The notes beneath the pieces were generated by a model. It had not been told where the DNA came from. It made no database searches and worked only from the letters and a program-made list of their open reading frames with translations. The translations under genes and the position numbers were made by a program. From NCBI GenBank assembly GCA_018296165.2, contig JACKQL020000154.1, positions 25,843 to 89,842 of the forward strand: 64,000 nt of DNA. Reading direction: 5' to 3'. This document shows, piece after piece, positions 1 through 11,699 of the stretch (position 1 is the first letter of the stretch; each line of letters begins with the position of its first letter). The stretch comes from Termitomyces sp. T153. Its lineage: Eukaryota > Basidiomycota > Agaricomycetes > Agaricales > Lyophyllaceae.

Positions 1-1277
1 TAGAAAACGATAACAGGTTGTATGTCGGTCTGCGCAGGTTCGATTTTATTCGAGACAGAGTCAATGAATATCTTCACTGGAAATAACATCAGTCATAAGT
101 TTTTAGGTGGGTGGCGAGTGTCAGCGAACCTCGGTTTTGAAGATGGTCAAATTCGACACGCTCGTCCGATATGTCTTCGAAACCTCGTAAAGGAGACGGG
201 TCGATTGCTCTTGTGTACATCTTGAGACGCTCCGGGCTGAGAGGGGGTCCAAGATATTCTTTCCAATCTGCTGCGAGACGTTCGATTCCAAGCCCCGACC
301 TTTTCCAGAGATTGATCCAATTATCCACAAAGGCGATGATCTTTAATAAGAACAGGAGGTAGCGACGCTGAACATGAAGTTCCAAGGTTTCTTTTGTGGT
401 CTTTGTGCAGAAAAAGCCAAGTAGCGGTTGACCATCGGCCATATCACCCTGTGGAAAGCCTTGATCGTGAGGTCAAAAGAACGTATCATATCAACCAAAG
501 CAAAGCACCTGATCTATCTCCTGTAGGCCTCAAAACCATCGGGATCATGAAGACCGAGTCGGCGAGCTTGTCCACGAGCCTGGATTTACCTGTACCGGAT
601 CCTTGAATGATGGCACAGAAATTGGCGTAGGGTTTCTCGAATGATTCTGAGTACATTGCATTCATCGCGCCTTTCAAGAGTTCATGGGCATTCCCCACAT
701 ACGCCGTCTTCCAGGCTGTTTTTACCGACTCTTTGATAGCTGAGACGTGCACTCGTCGTAAGTATTTGAGGATGGGAACGGGACTAACTTTACGGACTCA
801 CTAGGTTTCGGGTTGGATGCAGGTGTCTGAAGGGTAGGTTTCTTCTCGTCTTCCGTCTTGACTACCAAAAGTGAGTGAAAAAAGAGGACTGGTGCAGGAT
901 GTGAGCGACGAACTGTATGCGATCAAGGCCTTCATCGAAAACTCCCACTCCTCACGCTCAAGATTCGGGTTGCAGAGATCTCGAAAGTGTCCGGCATATT
1001 CCTGCGGTGGTGGCACGGGTATGTCGTCTCTGTCAACGATGATTTGAGCAAGTTTCTTAAAGATTGACGAATAGCAGGCTTGAAACTCTTGCGGAGACGC
1101 GTCGCGCCTCATCAAATCACGCAGTTCATTGTACAGCTTGCTCTCCCTCGCCTCACGAAACAGCTCTTGAGCCTTTTCCAATTGGGATACTGGCTGCGGG
1201 TCCTGCTCCTGATTGGGTCGTTTGACCGATCCCTGAGGTTCAGACGAGCGTAAGCGCTTGGAAGAACGGCCAGACAT
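1..1277 (-). CDS. P-loop NTPase-like protein of an agaricomycete multicopy family (partial, spliced)
   Basis: Host gene running off the left edge. It starts at ATG 1277 with a basic N-terminus (KRLRSSEPQG) and a helical segment. Three introns are inferred: a first one, tentatively 865-752 (donor 801 is an alternative but does not keep frame with this acceptor); 508-460 (49 nt, keeps frame and gives GFPQGD after DRSG); and 129-77 (53 nt, TTTCCAG acceptor), after which the frame stays open to base 1. The second exon carries a Walker-A-like GSGTGKS at about 599-580, followed by IPMVLRPTG. The combination of FCAIIQ, the P-loop and IP..LR is what I know from a large family of uncharacterised agaricomycete proteins; the biochemical role is unknown to me. 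CpG content is normal, unlike the repeats to the right. The last part of the protein is outside the window, so neither full length nor integrity can be judged. Confidence 0.7.
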
Positions 1278-1316
1278 GACGGAAGTACGAAGTGGTTACT
1301 GCGGAGTTCCCCAAGT

Positions 1317-1322
1317 TATATA
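1317..1322 (-). promoter_or_regulatory. TATA-like box of the P-loop gene
   Basis: TATATA lies 40 nt upstream of ATG 1277 on the minus strand. The distance suits a fungal core promoter with a short leader. No other element was recognised. Confidence 0.35.
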
Positions 1323-1345
1323 TTAGTTTCAAAGTCAACCGCGCG

Positions 1346-2262
1346 TCATTTGCCCATTGATCTGATTATCAAATAATCACTGGCCGCAGACGACTCACAA
1401 GCTATTGTGGGCGCTTGAATCTGCATGCGGACTATTTCCTTCCTTGATTGACAGATTGTTTTCTCCACACGGGCTAAAGGGGCAAAATGTTCCTTGAGCA
1501 CCAAGCTCTTTCTTTGACTGGCACGTGGGTCCTGCGAGGCCACTCCCGATTCATCTCCGGCAGGTGAGAATGAGATATTCTAGTAAGTATGTACGAAGAT
1601 ATAGTTCTTGCTCAAATTTCGTAAATGTAGCCCCGGAAACAACTTTGATATCGGACATTCCAGGTGAACGGTCTGGAGGTAATCGTATGGGCACCGCAGG
1701 AGTCATATAGATCTCTTCCTGCCACGCCAGGTACACTGCATACGAATACATGTGTCATGTGTGCACACAGCGAGCTGGCGTATGGTCCTCACCACAATCC
1801 AGAAACAACATTGGAAATACCTACCACGAGCGCAACATGACTCTCATTGAATATCTGCAGGACAATGGAGGAGCGAGGTGAGTCACGTTGCAGCCACGTT
1901 TCATAACGAGAAGGAACCTCTTCGTTTCTGATACTCGCTCCCAGCCCATGAATAACAACACTCTATTGAAATGAAGACTGCAAGCCAGTTCTCACCTGTA
2001 TTTCCTCGATGATGATTGTGGTGTACACTCAGGCTGGTGTGACATCGGATTGGTAGTGGTTGAATCGAGTTACTGTGGCTAGTATAATAATAGTAGTAGG
2101 AAGCCCAAGTGCAATAAGATATGTGTATGCCACCAGCTCCATTGTCAGACTATTACCTCTAGATCTTCCCGATCATCACCAGAGGTCATTAATATTGTCG
2201 TCGCCTCCAACGAATTGAAACCCTCCTGCATCAACAAAGCACGCGCTGGGTGACTCTCAATC
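1346..2262 (-). other. Possible minus-strand host exons, gene model unresolved
   Basis: Several exon-like stretches lie on the minus strand: a 1751-1551 open frame with a convincing segment (AWQEEIYMTPAVPIRLP), a short open piece around 1860-1830 (IFNESHVALV) next to GT and AG dinucleotides, a piece near 2240-2160 (EGFNSLEATTILM) ending before GTAATA, and a terminal frame ending at 1346. They may be downstream exons of the gene starting at 2590 or a separate gene. CpG is normal. I could not settle one consistent set of splice sites and do not recognise the protein. Confidence 0.3.
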
Positions 2263-2288
2263 ATCATCGTCACTGTATGGTTTCTGGG

Positions 2289-2590
2289 CTACGTATTTCG
2301 AGTCCCCATGGCCTGTTAGGCATCAGTGAGAAAGGACTGTGCAGCATTGCCTTATTACTAACTTGAATCAAGTCGACGGTCATACACCATTGGTTGGGAC
2401 CGTTTGAGTCGCTGCCAGGGCAGGAAAGCGTGACGGGGATGACGATATCGACAGGATTATATGGTCCTGCACCGTGATTTCTCAAGAACAGGAGGTAGGC
2501 AGCTTCTTCGCCGATATCGATAGGTTGTGTCTGCCGAGTCTGGGAGAACTCGGGAGTTCGATGGGCATCGATAACAGAATCTTGAGACAT
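2289..2590 (-). CDS. Hypothetical host protein, first exon well supported
   Basis: The ATG at 2590 opens a 76-codon exon (MSQDSVIDAHRTPEF start, with YLLFLRNHGAGPYNP and CPGSDSNGPNQWC inside) ending at 2363. A textbook intron follows at 2362-2313: donor GTTAGT, branch CCTAAC and acceptor CAG, 50 nt. Read simply, the second exon is AMGTRNT and a stop at 2289, giving an 83-aa protein with no signal peptide. Because further exon-like frames lie downstream on the same strand, the true gene may be longer. A TATATAAG box 35 nt upstream of the ATG supports the start. I do not recognise the family. Confidence 0.5.
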
Positions 2591-2624
2591 AATAGAAATA
2601 CAATGTGGGTTGTATGCTCATAAT

Positions 2625-2632
2625 CTTATATA
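2625..2632 (-). promoter_or_regulatory. TATATAAG box upstream of the 2590 gene
   Basis: The plus strand reads CTTATATA, i.e. TATATAAG on the minus strand, 35 nt before ATG 2590. The spacing resembles that of the neighbouring gene. Confidence 0.45.
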
Positions 2633-3095
2633 CCGCTCTAGCTGACCACTCGATTATACAAAGTAGGTTCACCTATCGATCTTTGGGTATCATCCTGATC
2701 AACGTGTTGATGGCTCACTTTCTGATATATTGTGGGCGCCCTTTTTTGATACGCCGGAAATACACCACCATTGTGGATTTTGTGGGGCTCCTTGATTTAT
2801 GCACTCCTTTCTTCACAGTCCTCCGTGAGGGGGAAATTGTCCCTTATTGTCCCTTATGCGCCAAGCTCCTTGAAACACGATGTTCGCCCAACAAAATTAT
2901 TGCCGCCGATTCCACTGACACCCATCACACATGCACACATCAGGTGTGCTTGTAGTCCCTCGCACCTCTGAACTTATTAAAAAGTTGCGGATTGAATGTT
3001 TTCAGGGACAATTACTGGTCGAGCAATGGCACGGAAGGAGTCACACCAGAATACCAGGGCTTGAGTATTGTTCACCCTGATCTCCTTTCTAGGGG
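2633..3095. other. Host intergenic DNA up to the repeat boundary
   Basis: CpG dinucleotides are still present here. A 116-codon plus-strand frame (2605-2955) exists but has no recognisable domain or splice signals, and it overlaps the promoter of the minus-strand gene. I see no other feature. The compositional change to CpG-poor repeat sequence comes at about 3,095. Confidence 0.5.
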
Positions 3096-4574
3096 TGCCC
3101 CCCTGGACTTGTTAATCATCTATGAATCACCCAGCGCAATGACTTGGAGCTCAAAGTAAAAAATTTACCAGCTCATTGGGTATTCTGGAGCCTCACATTC
3201 AAGTCTCTCTGGGTCTGAAATTGATTTTTCATCTCATGAATAGGACATCCAGCTCTCCTGGGTGACTGCCAGAGGATGATCAGGAACATTGTTCAATATC
3301 TGATACTGTGCTTGAATCTAGGTAATTGTTCTTGTGTGCCAAAGCCATGATGTACAGTTGAATGAATGTGGATATCTCATCTGTCTTTGTGTGCATCAAA
3401 TATACCTGGTGGCTATGTGTAAATGAATTAAGAAAAGGTGAGCTGACATTTGTGTGGTGAAAGAACTGTTTCTTTAGCACAGATGTCTTGCCAAGGGCCA
3501 TATGTATTTGAGTGTTTACAATTCATGAAGATCAGTGTTTGCTGGCATGATAGCCAGGTGTAGCCAGCTCACAAAGAGAATAATTAGTGATGGAATATAT
3601 TGTCTTGCCTCCTATAAAATGTGAGGCAACAAAAAATGGGGCTAAGTACTGATTGAGGTGTTGAAATAGAAATGTTAAGAAAATAAAGGAAGGAAAAAGG
3701 GAATAGAGAGAGCAATTCAACAGGTTTCTACTTGAGATGTAGACACTTTTTGCAATCTGGGTATGTATCATAGTACTCAGATATGTGCTCACAAGCTATG
3801 ATGGAGAGGGAAATGAACAACTTCTGACTGAATATGATCACCTGATCCAAGTGTAATCAGGCCCAGCCATATTGTTGAAGCACATAGCCAATGTATCCAT
3901 GCATTCCTGGCCAGAATTTGGAGTGAGATTTCTTCTGGTGCCTACAGCACTTGGCTGCCTCTTCAACAGATTGTTATGCATTGTAGGTGATTGATTTGCT
4001 AACTTTAACTCCAAATATAGTGTAACCAAAGTATAACACACACCCATTGCCTCCATACAGTCTATTACTGTAGGTTTCAAGCACCTGTCAAGTCCTGCAC
4101 ATTGACACTCTAAAAACAGACTCATTCATCAAGAGATATGTGTGGGTAAAAGAACAATCAATTCCAGAGTTCAGGACTGAGTGTTTGATTTCTGAAGCTT
4201 GTCATCCTTGTCTGCTTCTCTAATCCATTTCTTAAACAAGGTTATAATGTATCAAAGACACCTTAGGAAAAAGGAAAGACAGAAACAGGAGAGGAAGAAA
4301 AAGCAGGCAGCCAGGGAGGCTAAGAAAGTAGCAGGACCAGGGACATCTTGAATATCAAATCTGTCACCTTCCAATGTATTGAATAAAATTACTGCAACAG
4401 ATCCACCCCAGACAGCATGGCTAAACTCCAAAAAAATACTCCTTAGATAGCACAGTGACAGGGTAGCTACCCATTTACACATATATTTGCAGATTAAAGC
4501 TACTAAATCAGACCTTGTTAAAATGGATAGATAAAATACCATTTGCAATTGTATACTCTGCAGTTGTAACATTG
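3096..4574. other. Degenerate repeat DNA 5' of the H gag, probably its LTR and leader
   Basis: A CpG-poor, AT-rich stretch with only short frames on either strand. By position it should hold the LTR and leader of element H, whose gag begins about 4,575, but no second LTR copy exists in the window, so the ends cannot be fixed. No primer-binding site was recognised. Confidence 0.4.
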
Positions 4575-7557
4575 GCTCAGGAAGGAATCACTATGGTGTA
4601 CAAGTTGGCACTATGGGTGGTACTCAAGTATCAAGTATCCCCAATGCAACTACACTATTTCAAGTTCTGAACAAACTTGATATTGTCAGAAATCAAAGGG
4701 ATGAGGCCCAGTTGGACCTCTTCTGTTCAGCATTGGGGAAGGGCAAGTGAGTAGCATCCCCTCCTCAACTTCCAGAGGCAAAGAAGGCTTGTACAGGGAC
4801 TTCTGTGTTTATTGAGGGTTCTTCAACTCAGAGGGCACAATCAGTGCCTTATGATGATGTTGTTTCCACTGGCAATCACCAGCTGATGGACAAGCATCCT
4901 AACTTCAGGGCACCATAGTTTGCAATTGGACTGTCAAAGCCAGCATTGGCAAAGGCTGGGCTGTCAAGGCTAGCAACAGCTAAGGCTGGCTCTGCAAAGC
5001 CAGCTACAACTCTAGTAGTGGCAGATAATCCTGTGGTTGTTGCCACTCTGGTAGCCTTTCCTGCAAGCATGCTGCAGGAGTCAGAGGTGGAATGATCAAG
5101 GTCCTCAAACCAAGGACCTACAAGATTCCAGCTGCCCTGTCCCATGAGCAGATTCCAATGGTGCATTGGGACCCCCATGATAAAGAGTTCTTTGTCTCCC
5201 AAGTATAAGCTTCTTGAGCTGCAGCAGGTGCCACAGGTGCATTGGACTGATCAGAGATGGGCTATGATGGGAATGCTGATAGTGACTGACATTGCCTTAA
5301 CAGAGAATGGGTCAGTCATTACTGTCAAACAGCCTATAATGCAACATAGATCCACTGAGTCTATGTGGAGAGCATTGGCCTGAGAAGACCAAATTGCTTT
5401 ACAGCAATTTTGTAATACTGATCTGGAAGACTTTGAACAGTCCATTTTGGAACATTAAGGGGTGGTGTGCAGAGGGGACACCATCTATGATGCATGGCCT
5501 GAAGGGTATGTTCCTCCCAAAATCCCAGCTAGTAAAATTTGAGGAGTGTGACAGCCACTTCTCAAGGAAAGACATGTGTGCCAGGACTAAAGCTAGCTCA
5601 CAGTGCACTATGGGAAGGCTGACCAAGGAAGGAGTCTGAGTTGGTCTGGCTACCCAGTGGGAGGTTGCAGAGACACAGGGTTGGGGTTGCTAGGAGGTGA
5701 TTCAAAACCCACACCTCCTGTGCCACATTAAGAAGCACCAGTCCCAGGAGGAGTGGTGGAGGACCTGAATGGGGACCACCCTACTTAGGTCAAGGGAACA
5801 TCACCACCTCCAGGATGGGGCCCCCAAATCCAGAAGGGTCAGATGGTCTCCTATATAGTGATGGGGATGATAATGCAGACCCCACACCTGTGGGACATAT
5901 GGCTGATAGGAGGAGGACTACAGCCCCCTCCAAGACACAGCCATGGAGGTTCTCAATGCCTCTGCAACATTGTGTATGATTTGCTACTGGAGTGGAGGAA
6001 GCCCATGAGTATCACTGTCAGATGATGCACAATTGTCTCTGAGCAGTGATAGAAAAATTGCATGTAGTCTGACTGGCAATCCCAGATGCACTTAAGCATA
6101 GGCAAAGTGATCTATCTAAGACAGTCACCTCCCATGTTGGGTCAGCCAAGTTCAGTAACCTTGAAGATTGGCTCACAAGTATCTACATATTTTAAGCAGT
6201 AGCACAGTACAGTGGGGATGAATGCAAACACAAGAAAGTCCTTATTATGATGGACTTTCTAACTGTGGGAGCACTGAAATAATACCTGCAACATGTGATA
6301 CATGTCAGCAGGACCCAATCCCACTAGAGGTTTGAGGATGTGATTCTCAGCTTGTACAATTTGTTTATAAACCCCTTGACAATGCAGAATGCCTGTGATG
6401 CATTCTGCAATGCAGTATACACAATTAAAGAGGGAGTGTCAGGTTTCTATAATGCTGTGCTGGAGCATGCTCAAGACATGGCCATATTCCCAGATGAATT
6501 CACAATCTGTGAGCAGTTTTTGGAGAGGATAGCCTCTGACATGCTTGATGCATAAATACACAATGGTGAACTTGCACCCAAAATGAATACCATGGAGGAA
6601 TTCATTTTGGAGGCAAAGACCTATGACAGCTGTATCAAGACTGCAGTGCACTACTTAGAGTGCAGCATGAAAAGTTGGACTGGGTGCACTCTATTGTTGG
6701 CTACTGTGCAGTCTCCATAGTTTGGAGCTGTGCTAGCCAAACAAATGGAGTTGGTGAGACAAAATGCCTGCCCACAGCCATCTAGACTGATGAGGAAGCC
6801 ATCAACATGCTTGACCTCAAAGCCAGTGGTTCTATGGGCCAGTGGGGTCCAAAGGCCTCCTTGACCCCACTGGAGCAGTGTATGCAGCAAGGAAGTATCT
6901 CAATGCAGGGAGCAAAGTCAACCAGCTCCTCACATGTTTGTTCAGCCCCCTTGACTGCACTGGAGCAGTGCATGCAGCAAGGAAGCATCTCAATGCAGGG
7001 AGCAAAGTCAACCAGCTCCTCACATGTTTGTTCAGCCCCCTTGACTGCACTGGAGCAGTGCATGCAGCAAGGAAGCATCTCAATGCAGGGAGCAAAGTCA
7101 ACCAGCTCACATGTTTGTTCAAGCAGCACACACTGCTTCTCCCTCAGATGTTGGAGATGCTAATGATGCATATGGATGAGTCTGATGGAACTTAGGCCAA
7201 AAATGAGGAGTACATCAAACTTGAGGGTTATAAAAATGTTTATTATACCCAAGATAGTGATAATGAGGAACTATTTTCCCTCACTGAGGTACCTGCTGCC
7301 AAGGGTAGAGAGTGAGAACCTAGTAATGAGGTTTGCATGCATAGTGTTTGAAGCATGGCATTGAAAGGAGCCAGGGATTGGCCAGTCATGCCTGCATGAG
7401 GTGAGGAATGTCTCATCACTTGGGTGGACATCAGTCTAAAACTGTGGTTTGTGCATGTGACTGGGATATGCATGGCTCAATTAAACACACTAATCACCCT
7501 GCAGCTGGAAACAAATGCAAGTCATTCTATAATAAAGTATAGGACCAGGGTGACCAT
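4575..7557 (+). pseudogene. Element H: degenerate Ty3/gypsy gag and start of the protease region
   Basis: In the frame starting near 4,577 the sequence reads VGTMGGTQVSSIPNATTLF, then a helical RNQRDEAQLDL segment: the usual N-terminus of a basidiomycete Ty3 gag. The capsid core is at 6,340-6,650 (LYNLFINPLTMQNACDAF, then GVSGFYNAVLEHAQDMA and YPDE/FPDE-like FPDEFTI). At about 7,205-7,300 an acidic linker, EYIKLEGYKNVYYTQDSDNE, leads towards the protease, whose first residues are near 7,440-7,540. Many stops and frame changes make it non-functional. The element is cut at 7,558 by the 5' LTR of E1, and its RT, integrase and 3' LTR are not found in the window. Confidence 0.7.
6861..7124 (+). 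repeat. Three tandem copies of a 90-bp unit within the H gag
   Basis: Units start at 6861, 6951 and 7041, each beginning TTGACYSCACTGGAGCAGTG. Copies 2 and 3 are almost identical; copy 3 lacks one CTC. As 90 is divisible by three, the repeat keeps frame in every frame, which creates long shadow frames on both strands. Confidence 0.9.
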
Positions 7558-8206
7558 TGTCATGGCCCACTCCCTGAATCCTTGGACCTTGTTCCCAGCC
7601 ACCCTGCTTTTCTGGAGTTCCCCCCAATGACCCCTTAAACTCCCTCAACCTTTGTTTATCCATAGTGCCCACTGTGAGTAATTCTGACACTTCTTTGGCA
7701 AACCCTGACAGCCTCCTGGCTGACTCTGACACTTTCTCCACAACTTCCAATGCTTCCTCTACTTTCCCTGAGCCCATGGGACCCTCCCCTACTGTTCCTG
7801 ACACCAGCATATGTCACCAGTTTGTCACTGGACTTACCTGACCAGCTCTGGAGCATCACAATGACTCTGGGGTGGCCCACATCCACATCTGATCCCAATG
7901 TTTTTGTTTGCCTTTCTCTCAGTCTCCCAGTCTTATCTCAGTCTCCCAGTCTTGTCTTGTTTCTATCTCTGTTATTGTCTTGTTATCATTTCTTATCTCC
8001 CCTTCAATCTATTTTTGTTCTTGTCTCAACCTTAGACTTCCCTGGACCACCCTGGACTTGTTCAGACTGCTCCCTCTCACTAATCCTTACAAGTATCTGA
8101 AGTCCAGACCTTCTACAAACACCAGGTTATCAGTACAGGACATCATGTCTGCCTAGTAGGGACTTGCACATTTCAGCTAAGCCCCCATGGTCAACAGAAC
8201 CTGACA
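7558..8206 (+). repeat. 5' LTR of E1, internally deleted family A LTR
   Basis: Starts TGTCATGGCCC and ends AACCTGACA, as other family A LTRs do. It is 649 bp against ~1,010-1,150 bp for the others: about 380 bp including the TATATAAG box are missing near 7,895. It carries the CAGTCTCCCAGTCTT pyrimidine repeat at ~7,919-7,960. It is followed by TAATATTGAGACTCC, the same leader that follows the E2 5' LTR; no TGG-type primer-binding site is visible there. Confidence 0.8.
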
Positions 8207-8304
8207 TAATATTGAGACTCCCCCTTACCCTGTTTGTAATGTCTGCAATTAGCCCCACATACCCTCCTGCTGGAACTCTTGATGTCTTTGGATGACATCA
8301 CCCC

Positions 8305-9457
8305 CCCCTTCAGTGTCAAGACCCTCAAAATGCAGGGCACAGGTTATGGAATGGTGGGGGCATGGGAATCAAAGCTAAGTAATATTGATCAAACTGCAGC
8401 AAGTGGCAGCAGCATGGAGGACAAAGTTGAAGCATGGCTGCTGTTTGTCAGGGAGTTCTTCCCAATTAATTAAAAGGGTCAGACATACTCTGGGCTTCCC
8501 AAAATTCTTCCCCATGTCTTCCTCAGCTTTGTCTTCAGCATCATCTGCATCTTTGTCAGCATCTCCTGCTCCCCTGTCACCTCCCCTCTAGACAGCTGCA
8601 CCTGCTACCCATGCCTGTGGAGCAATGGAGTGTTGCCTCTATGGACTTCATCATAGAGCTCCCCAATGTGATCATGGTGGTGGTGGACCTGTATGGCAAG
8701 TGAGCACACTTCATTCCAACTCACACTATTTGCTCTGCCATGGGTGCCACAAACCCTGTACTGAAGGAATGTCTGGAAGCTCCATAGCCTCTCCAACACC
8801 TATATCTCTAATCAGGGGCCACAATTTGTAGCAGACTTCACCAGGGAACTCTACCAACTACTCAGTATGAAGCTGCACACCTCCACTGCCTACCACCTGC
8901 AGTCTGACAGCCAGACCAAATGCATAAACTAGGAGTTGGAGCAGTACCTCTGCCTCTTCTGCAACAAGTGCCAAGATGACTGGGACAAACTCCTCCCTAA
9001 TGTTGAGTTCCAATACAACAACTATATTTACACTTCCACCCAATTTTCCCCATTCTTCCTTGACACTGGACAACACCAATGCATGGGCTTTAAAACCTGG
9101 GCCTGGCCCTTGGAGAATGAAGCAGTAAACAAGTTTGTGGACTGGGTGAAGAAGTCACAGCAGGAGGCCCAAGTGGCTCTGGCAAAGGCAAAGGATGACA
9201 TGGCACAATACAACAACTATAGACAGACCCTGGGGCACAAATACCAGCCTGGGGATTGAGTTTACCAGGATGCCTCCAACATTAGGACTACCCAACCTTC
9301 AAAAAAGCTGTTGCACTGCAAATTGGGACCTTTTATAGTAGAGATAATGTTGCTGGAACTTTTTTACCAGGAGGCTTACAGTTTTTAGCCTTAATAAATG
9401 TTTGTTTTGACTTCTGGTGTTTTATTATATTCCCAATAATATGACAACATTGTATCA
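8305..9457 (+). mobile_element. F fragment: 3' remnant of another Ty3/gypsy element inside E1 gag
   Basis: The right border is exact: LTR end ...ACAACATTGTATCA at 9457, then E1 gag resumes with GTGCTGCCC as in E2. The last ~100 bp (ACCAGGAGGCTTACAG, AATAAATGTTTG) match, inverted, the solo F LTR at 17,694. Upstream is an integrase remnant. The left border (~8,305) is where alignment to E2 gag stops; the 5' part of F and most of its LTR are deleted. Confidence 0.65.
8591..9290 (+). pseudogene. F integrase C-terminal half (broken)
   Basis: Frames read SMDFIIELPN (first catalytic Asp), AHFIPTHT, then ELEQYLCLFCNKCQDDWDK, LLPNVEFQYNNY and EEAQVALAKAKDDMAQYNNY, ending with YQPGD and ASNIRTTQPSKKL: a Ty3/gypsy integrase core and the start of its C-terminal domain. 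It resembles the integrase of element C. Several stops and frame changes separate the pieces. Confidence 0.75.
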
Positions 9458-11699
9458 GTGCTGCCCTCCAACATTCCCTGCTAATGGCAACCACTCCCAC
9501 ATGTACTCCAGAGGATTTTCTGCAGTACCCCCCAATTCTGCATGCATACCTTCTACCCACTCATTACTATGCATACTCCACTCCTGCTGTGGCTCCAGCC
9601 CCTCCAGAGCATCCAAATAATTATTCCCCTCCTTGATTGCCATTTCCTGCTCAAATTCCTCCTTTCTTCAGACAGCAATGGGTCAAAGCTTATGTCTAGC
9701 AGCATGACAAAGTCCTCCACTTCCTCCACCTCTTCCCCATGGAGTTTGCAAGATGCACCTGTACCCTCCTTATCAACCTAGGCTACCCCAACACTCGAAG
9801 CAACTCTGGAGGTTTGAGCAGACTGACTTCTTAATTTCCACAAATGTTATCTGCAAGGAAACCTTTCCAAAACTACGCAAGGCACCTTGGGAATTGATGC
9901 CAACCTACAGAACAAGCTCCATGCCTTGGTCAAAGAAATCCATACCAGCCCAAACCCTCATCCATTTGAAGATTCTCTGGACCCCTGCCACTCCTTCTAT
10001 GTGCAATGCAAGGGACCTCAACCTCAACCCTATGAGCAGACTGTTTGACCAACTTGCTGCTCACACCCAGGCCCTCTCTACTTGCCCCTGGGCAAACTCC
10101 ATCCCCAGTGCCTTTTGTACCTGGGACCAGCCTGCTGTCCCCAAACTCCATACCCAATGGCCACTCCCACATGTTGACAATAACAATCAAACCCTCTCCT
10201 ATATTGATGAGTCTGGCAACCCTGCTGACAAGCCTGCCCTGCGCAATGGCCCTCCCTAAGATAGACCTCCCCACTTTGACTTCTGCACTCCCTGTAGCAA
10301 TGCCCCACAACTCCACCAGAATGCCCCAATCCCCTCAAGGCAACCCACAGGCCCCAGAGCACCTTGACCCTCCTTCCTCATCAACCCCCCTTATCTTGCA
10401 CCCACTCTAATGCCCAACCCCCCTGCTGATGGTAGTTACTTCAGACCACCCACCCCCAGAGGACCTCCTCATCCTCAATGGGCCCTAGGGCCTCCCCTGG
10501 GCAATGTGGGCCAACCCTTTAGCAGTGGGCCTCCAAACAGCAGACCTCTTGGCAGATGAGGCCTGGCTATGGACAACTTTCCCCCTCAGCACAGCAATGG
10601 GAACAATTATTACTACTATTACAATGCCAGACCCCTACCTCAAACTAAAAATATGTAGGATAACACTCATAATGCACTGGCCCAGAAAGGCAAGCTCAAC
10701 ATTCAAAAACCTAAACCTTTCACTGGTTATGACTCCTAGAAATGGAGAATCTTCCTGACACAGTGACTAACAATGTTCCAAGCTAAGCCTATTACCTTCC
10801 AGCTTAAGAGCTCACAAGTAGCCTTTGCCTCATTGTATTTGCAGAGCATCACCTTTGACTACTACATAGTGCTACTCCCATTCAACCCCTACAGCTCTGT
10901 GCTCTCCAATTGGCTTGCTTTCACCCAGGAGTTCTCCAGTAAGTTCAGCATCTTTGACACTGTAGCAGAAGCAGAGGAGAATCTCTTCAACCTTTGAATG
11001 TGCAACAATGAACACTTCACAACCTTCATTGTACAATTTGAACAAGCAGCCTACAAAATGGGATGGAACTACAATGCTCTCCACTTTGCCCTCTGCTGTG
11101 CCCTGCCTCAATGTATCAAGGATGTTCTCCACCTTGCCTCCAAGCAAACTACATATGATGGGTACAAGGCACTCATTACACAGATTAACCAATGTTACTG
11201 GGGAGACCAGAGCAAGAACACTACACTGTGGACCACATGGAACACCTCCAACAACACTAACTAGCAGGCTGGAGCAACCAATGGCAACCAACTCTCAATC
11301 CTCACCAACTCTACCAACCTGATGCCCCATTTCCCTCAAGACCAAGGGCCTCCCAGTGCAAACCAACCCCTGGGACCATGCCCCTCTGCCCAACTCAACA
11401 CTGCTGACTTCCACAAGACTCCAGAACTCTTGGACACCAACTCCAACAACCTCAATGATGCTCCAGACTCTGCCAACAATCAAGAAGCCCTATGTGTAAA
11501 CAAGATTCAGAACAGGCCCTAGATTGATGTACCAGAGAAGACTCAGGAGAAACAATGGAAGGAAGGTGCATGCATCCTATGTGGTGAGCAGGACATTTTA
11601 TCAGTAGTTGCCCTAAATGCCAAATGATGGGATGTGCCATAGGGACTATCAATAGAGAAGACTGCAACTACTAGTTCATGGGAAACAACTTAGTGGTTT

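Larger units (their letters stand above)
8239..11690 (+). pseudogene. E1 gag, split by the F fragment
   Basis: The start codon at 8239 gives MSAISPTYPPAG, matching E2 MSVYNPTYNPTG. The frame is interrupted at ~8,305 by F and resumes at 9,458 (CCPPTFPANGN). A proline-rich region (10,040-10,420) precedes the capsid-like core, with KLNIQKPKPFTG near 10,695 and VAEAEENLFNL ending at 10,997. The CCHC zinc knuckle at ~11,567-11,615 reads CILCGEQ but a one-base loss (GAGCAGG-ACA against GAGCAGGGACA in E2) breaks it. Stops and frameshifts are frequent. Confidence 0.75.

Noticed and set aside
22..362. Plus-strand and alternative minus frames at the left edge
   Set aside because: Shadows of the P-loop gene, whose exon structure explains the region better.
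2605..2955. 116-codon plus-strand frame near the host genes
   Set aside because: No recognisable domain or splice sites and it overlaps the promoter of the minus-strand gene; kept only as intergenic DNA.
3280..4572. Several 70-110-codon minus-strand frames before the H gag
   Set aside because: No family resemblance, no shared frame, AT-rich repeat DNA; more likely LTR or leader.
6782..7195. Four overlapping long frames on both strands
   Set aside because: Produced by a 90-bp repeat divisible by three; only the plus frame fits the gag context.
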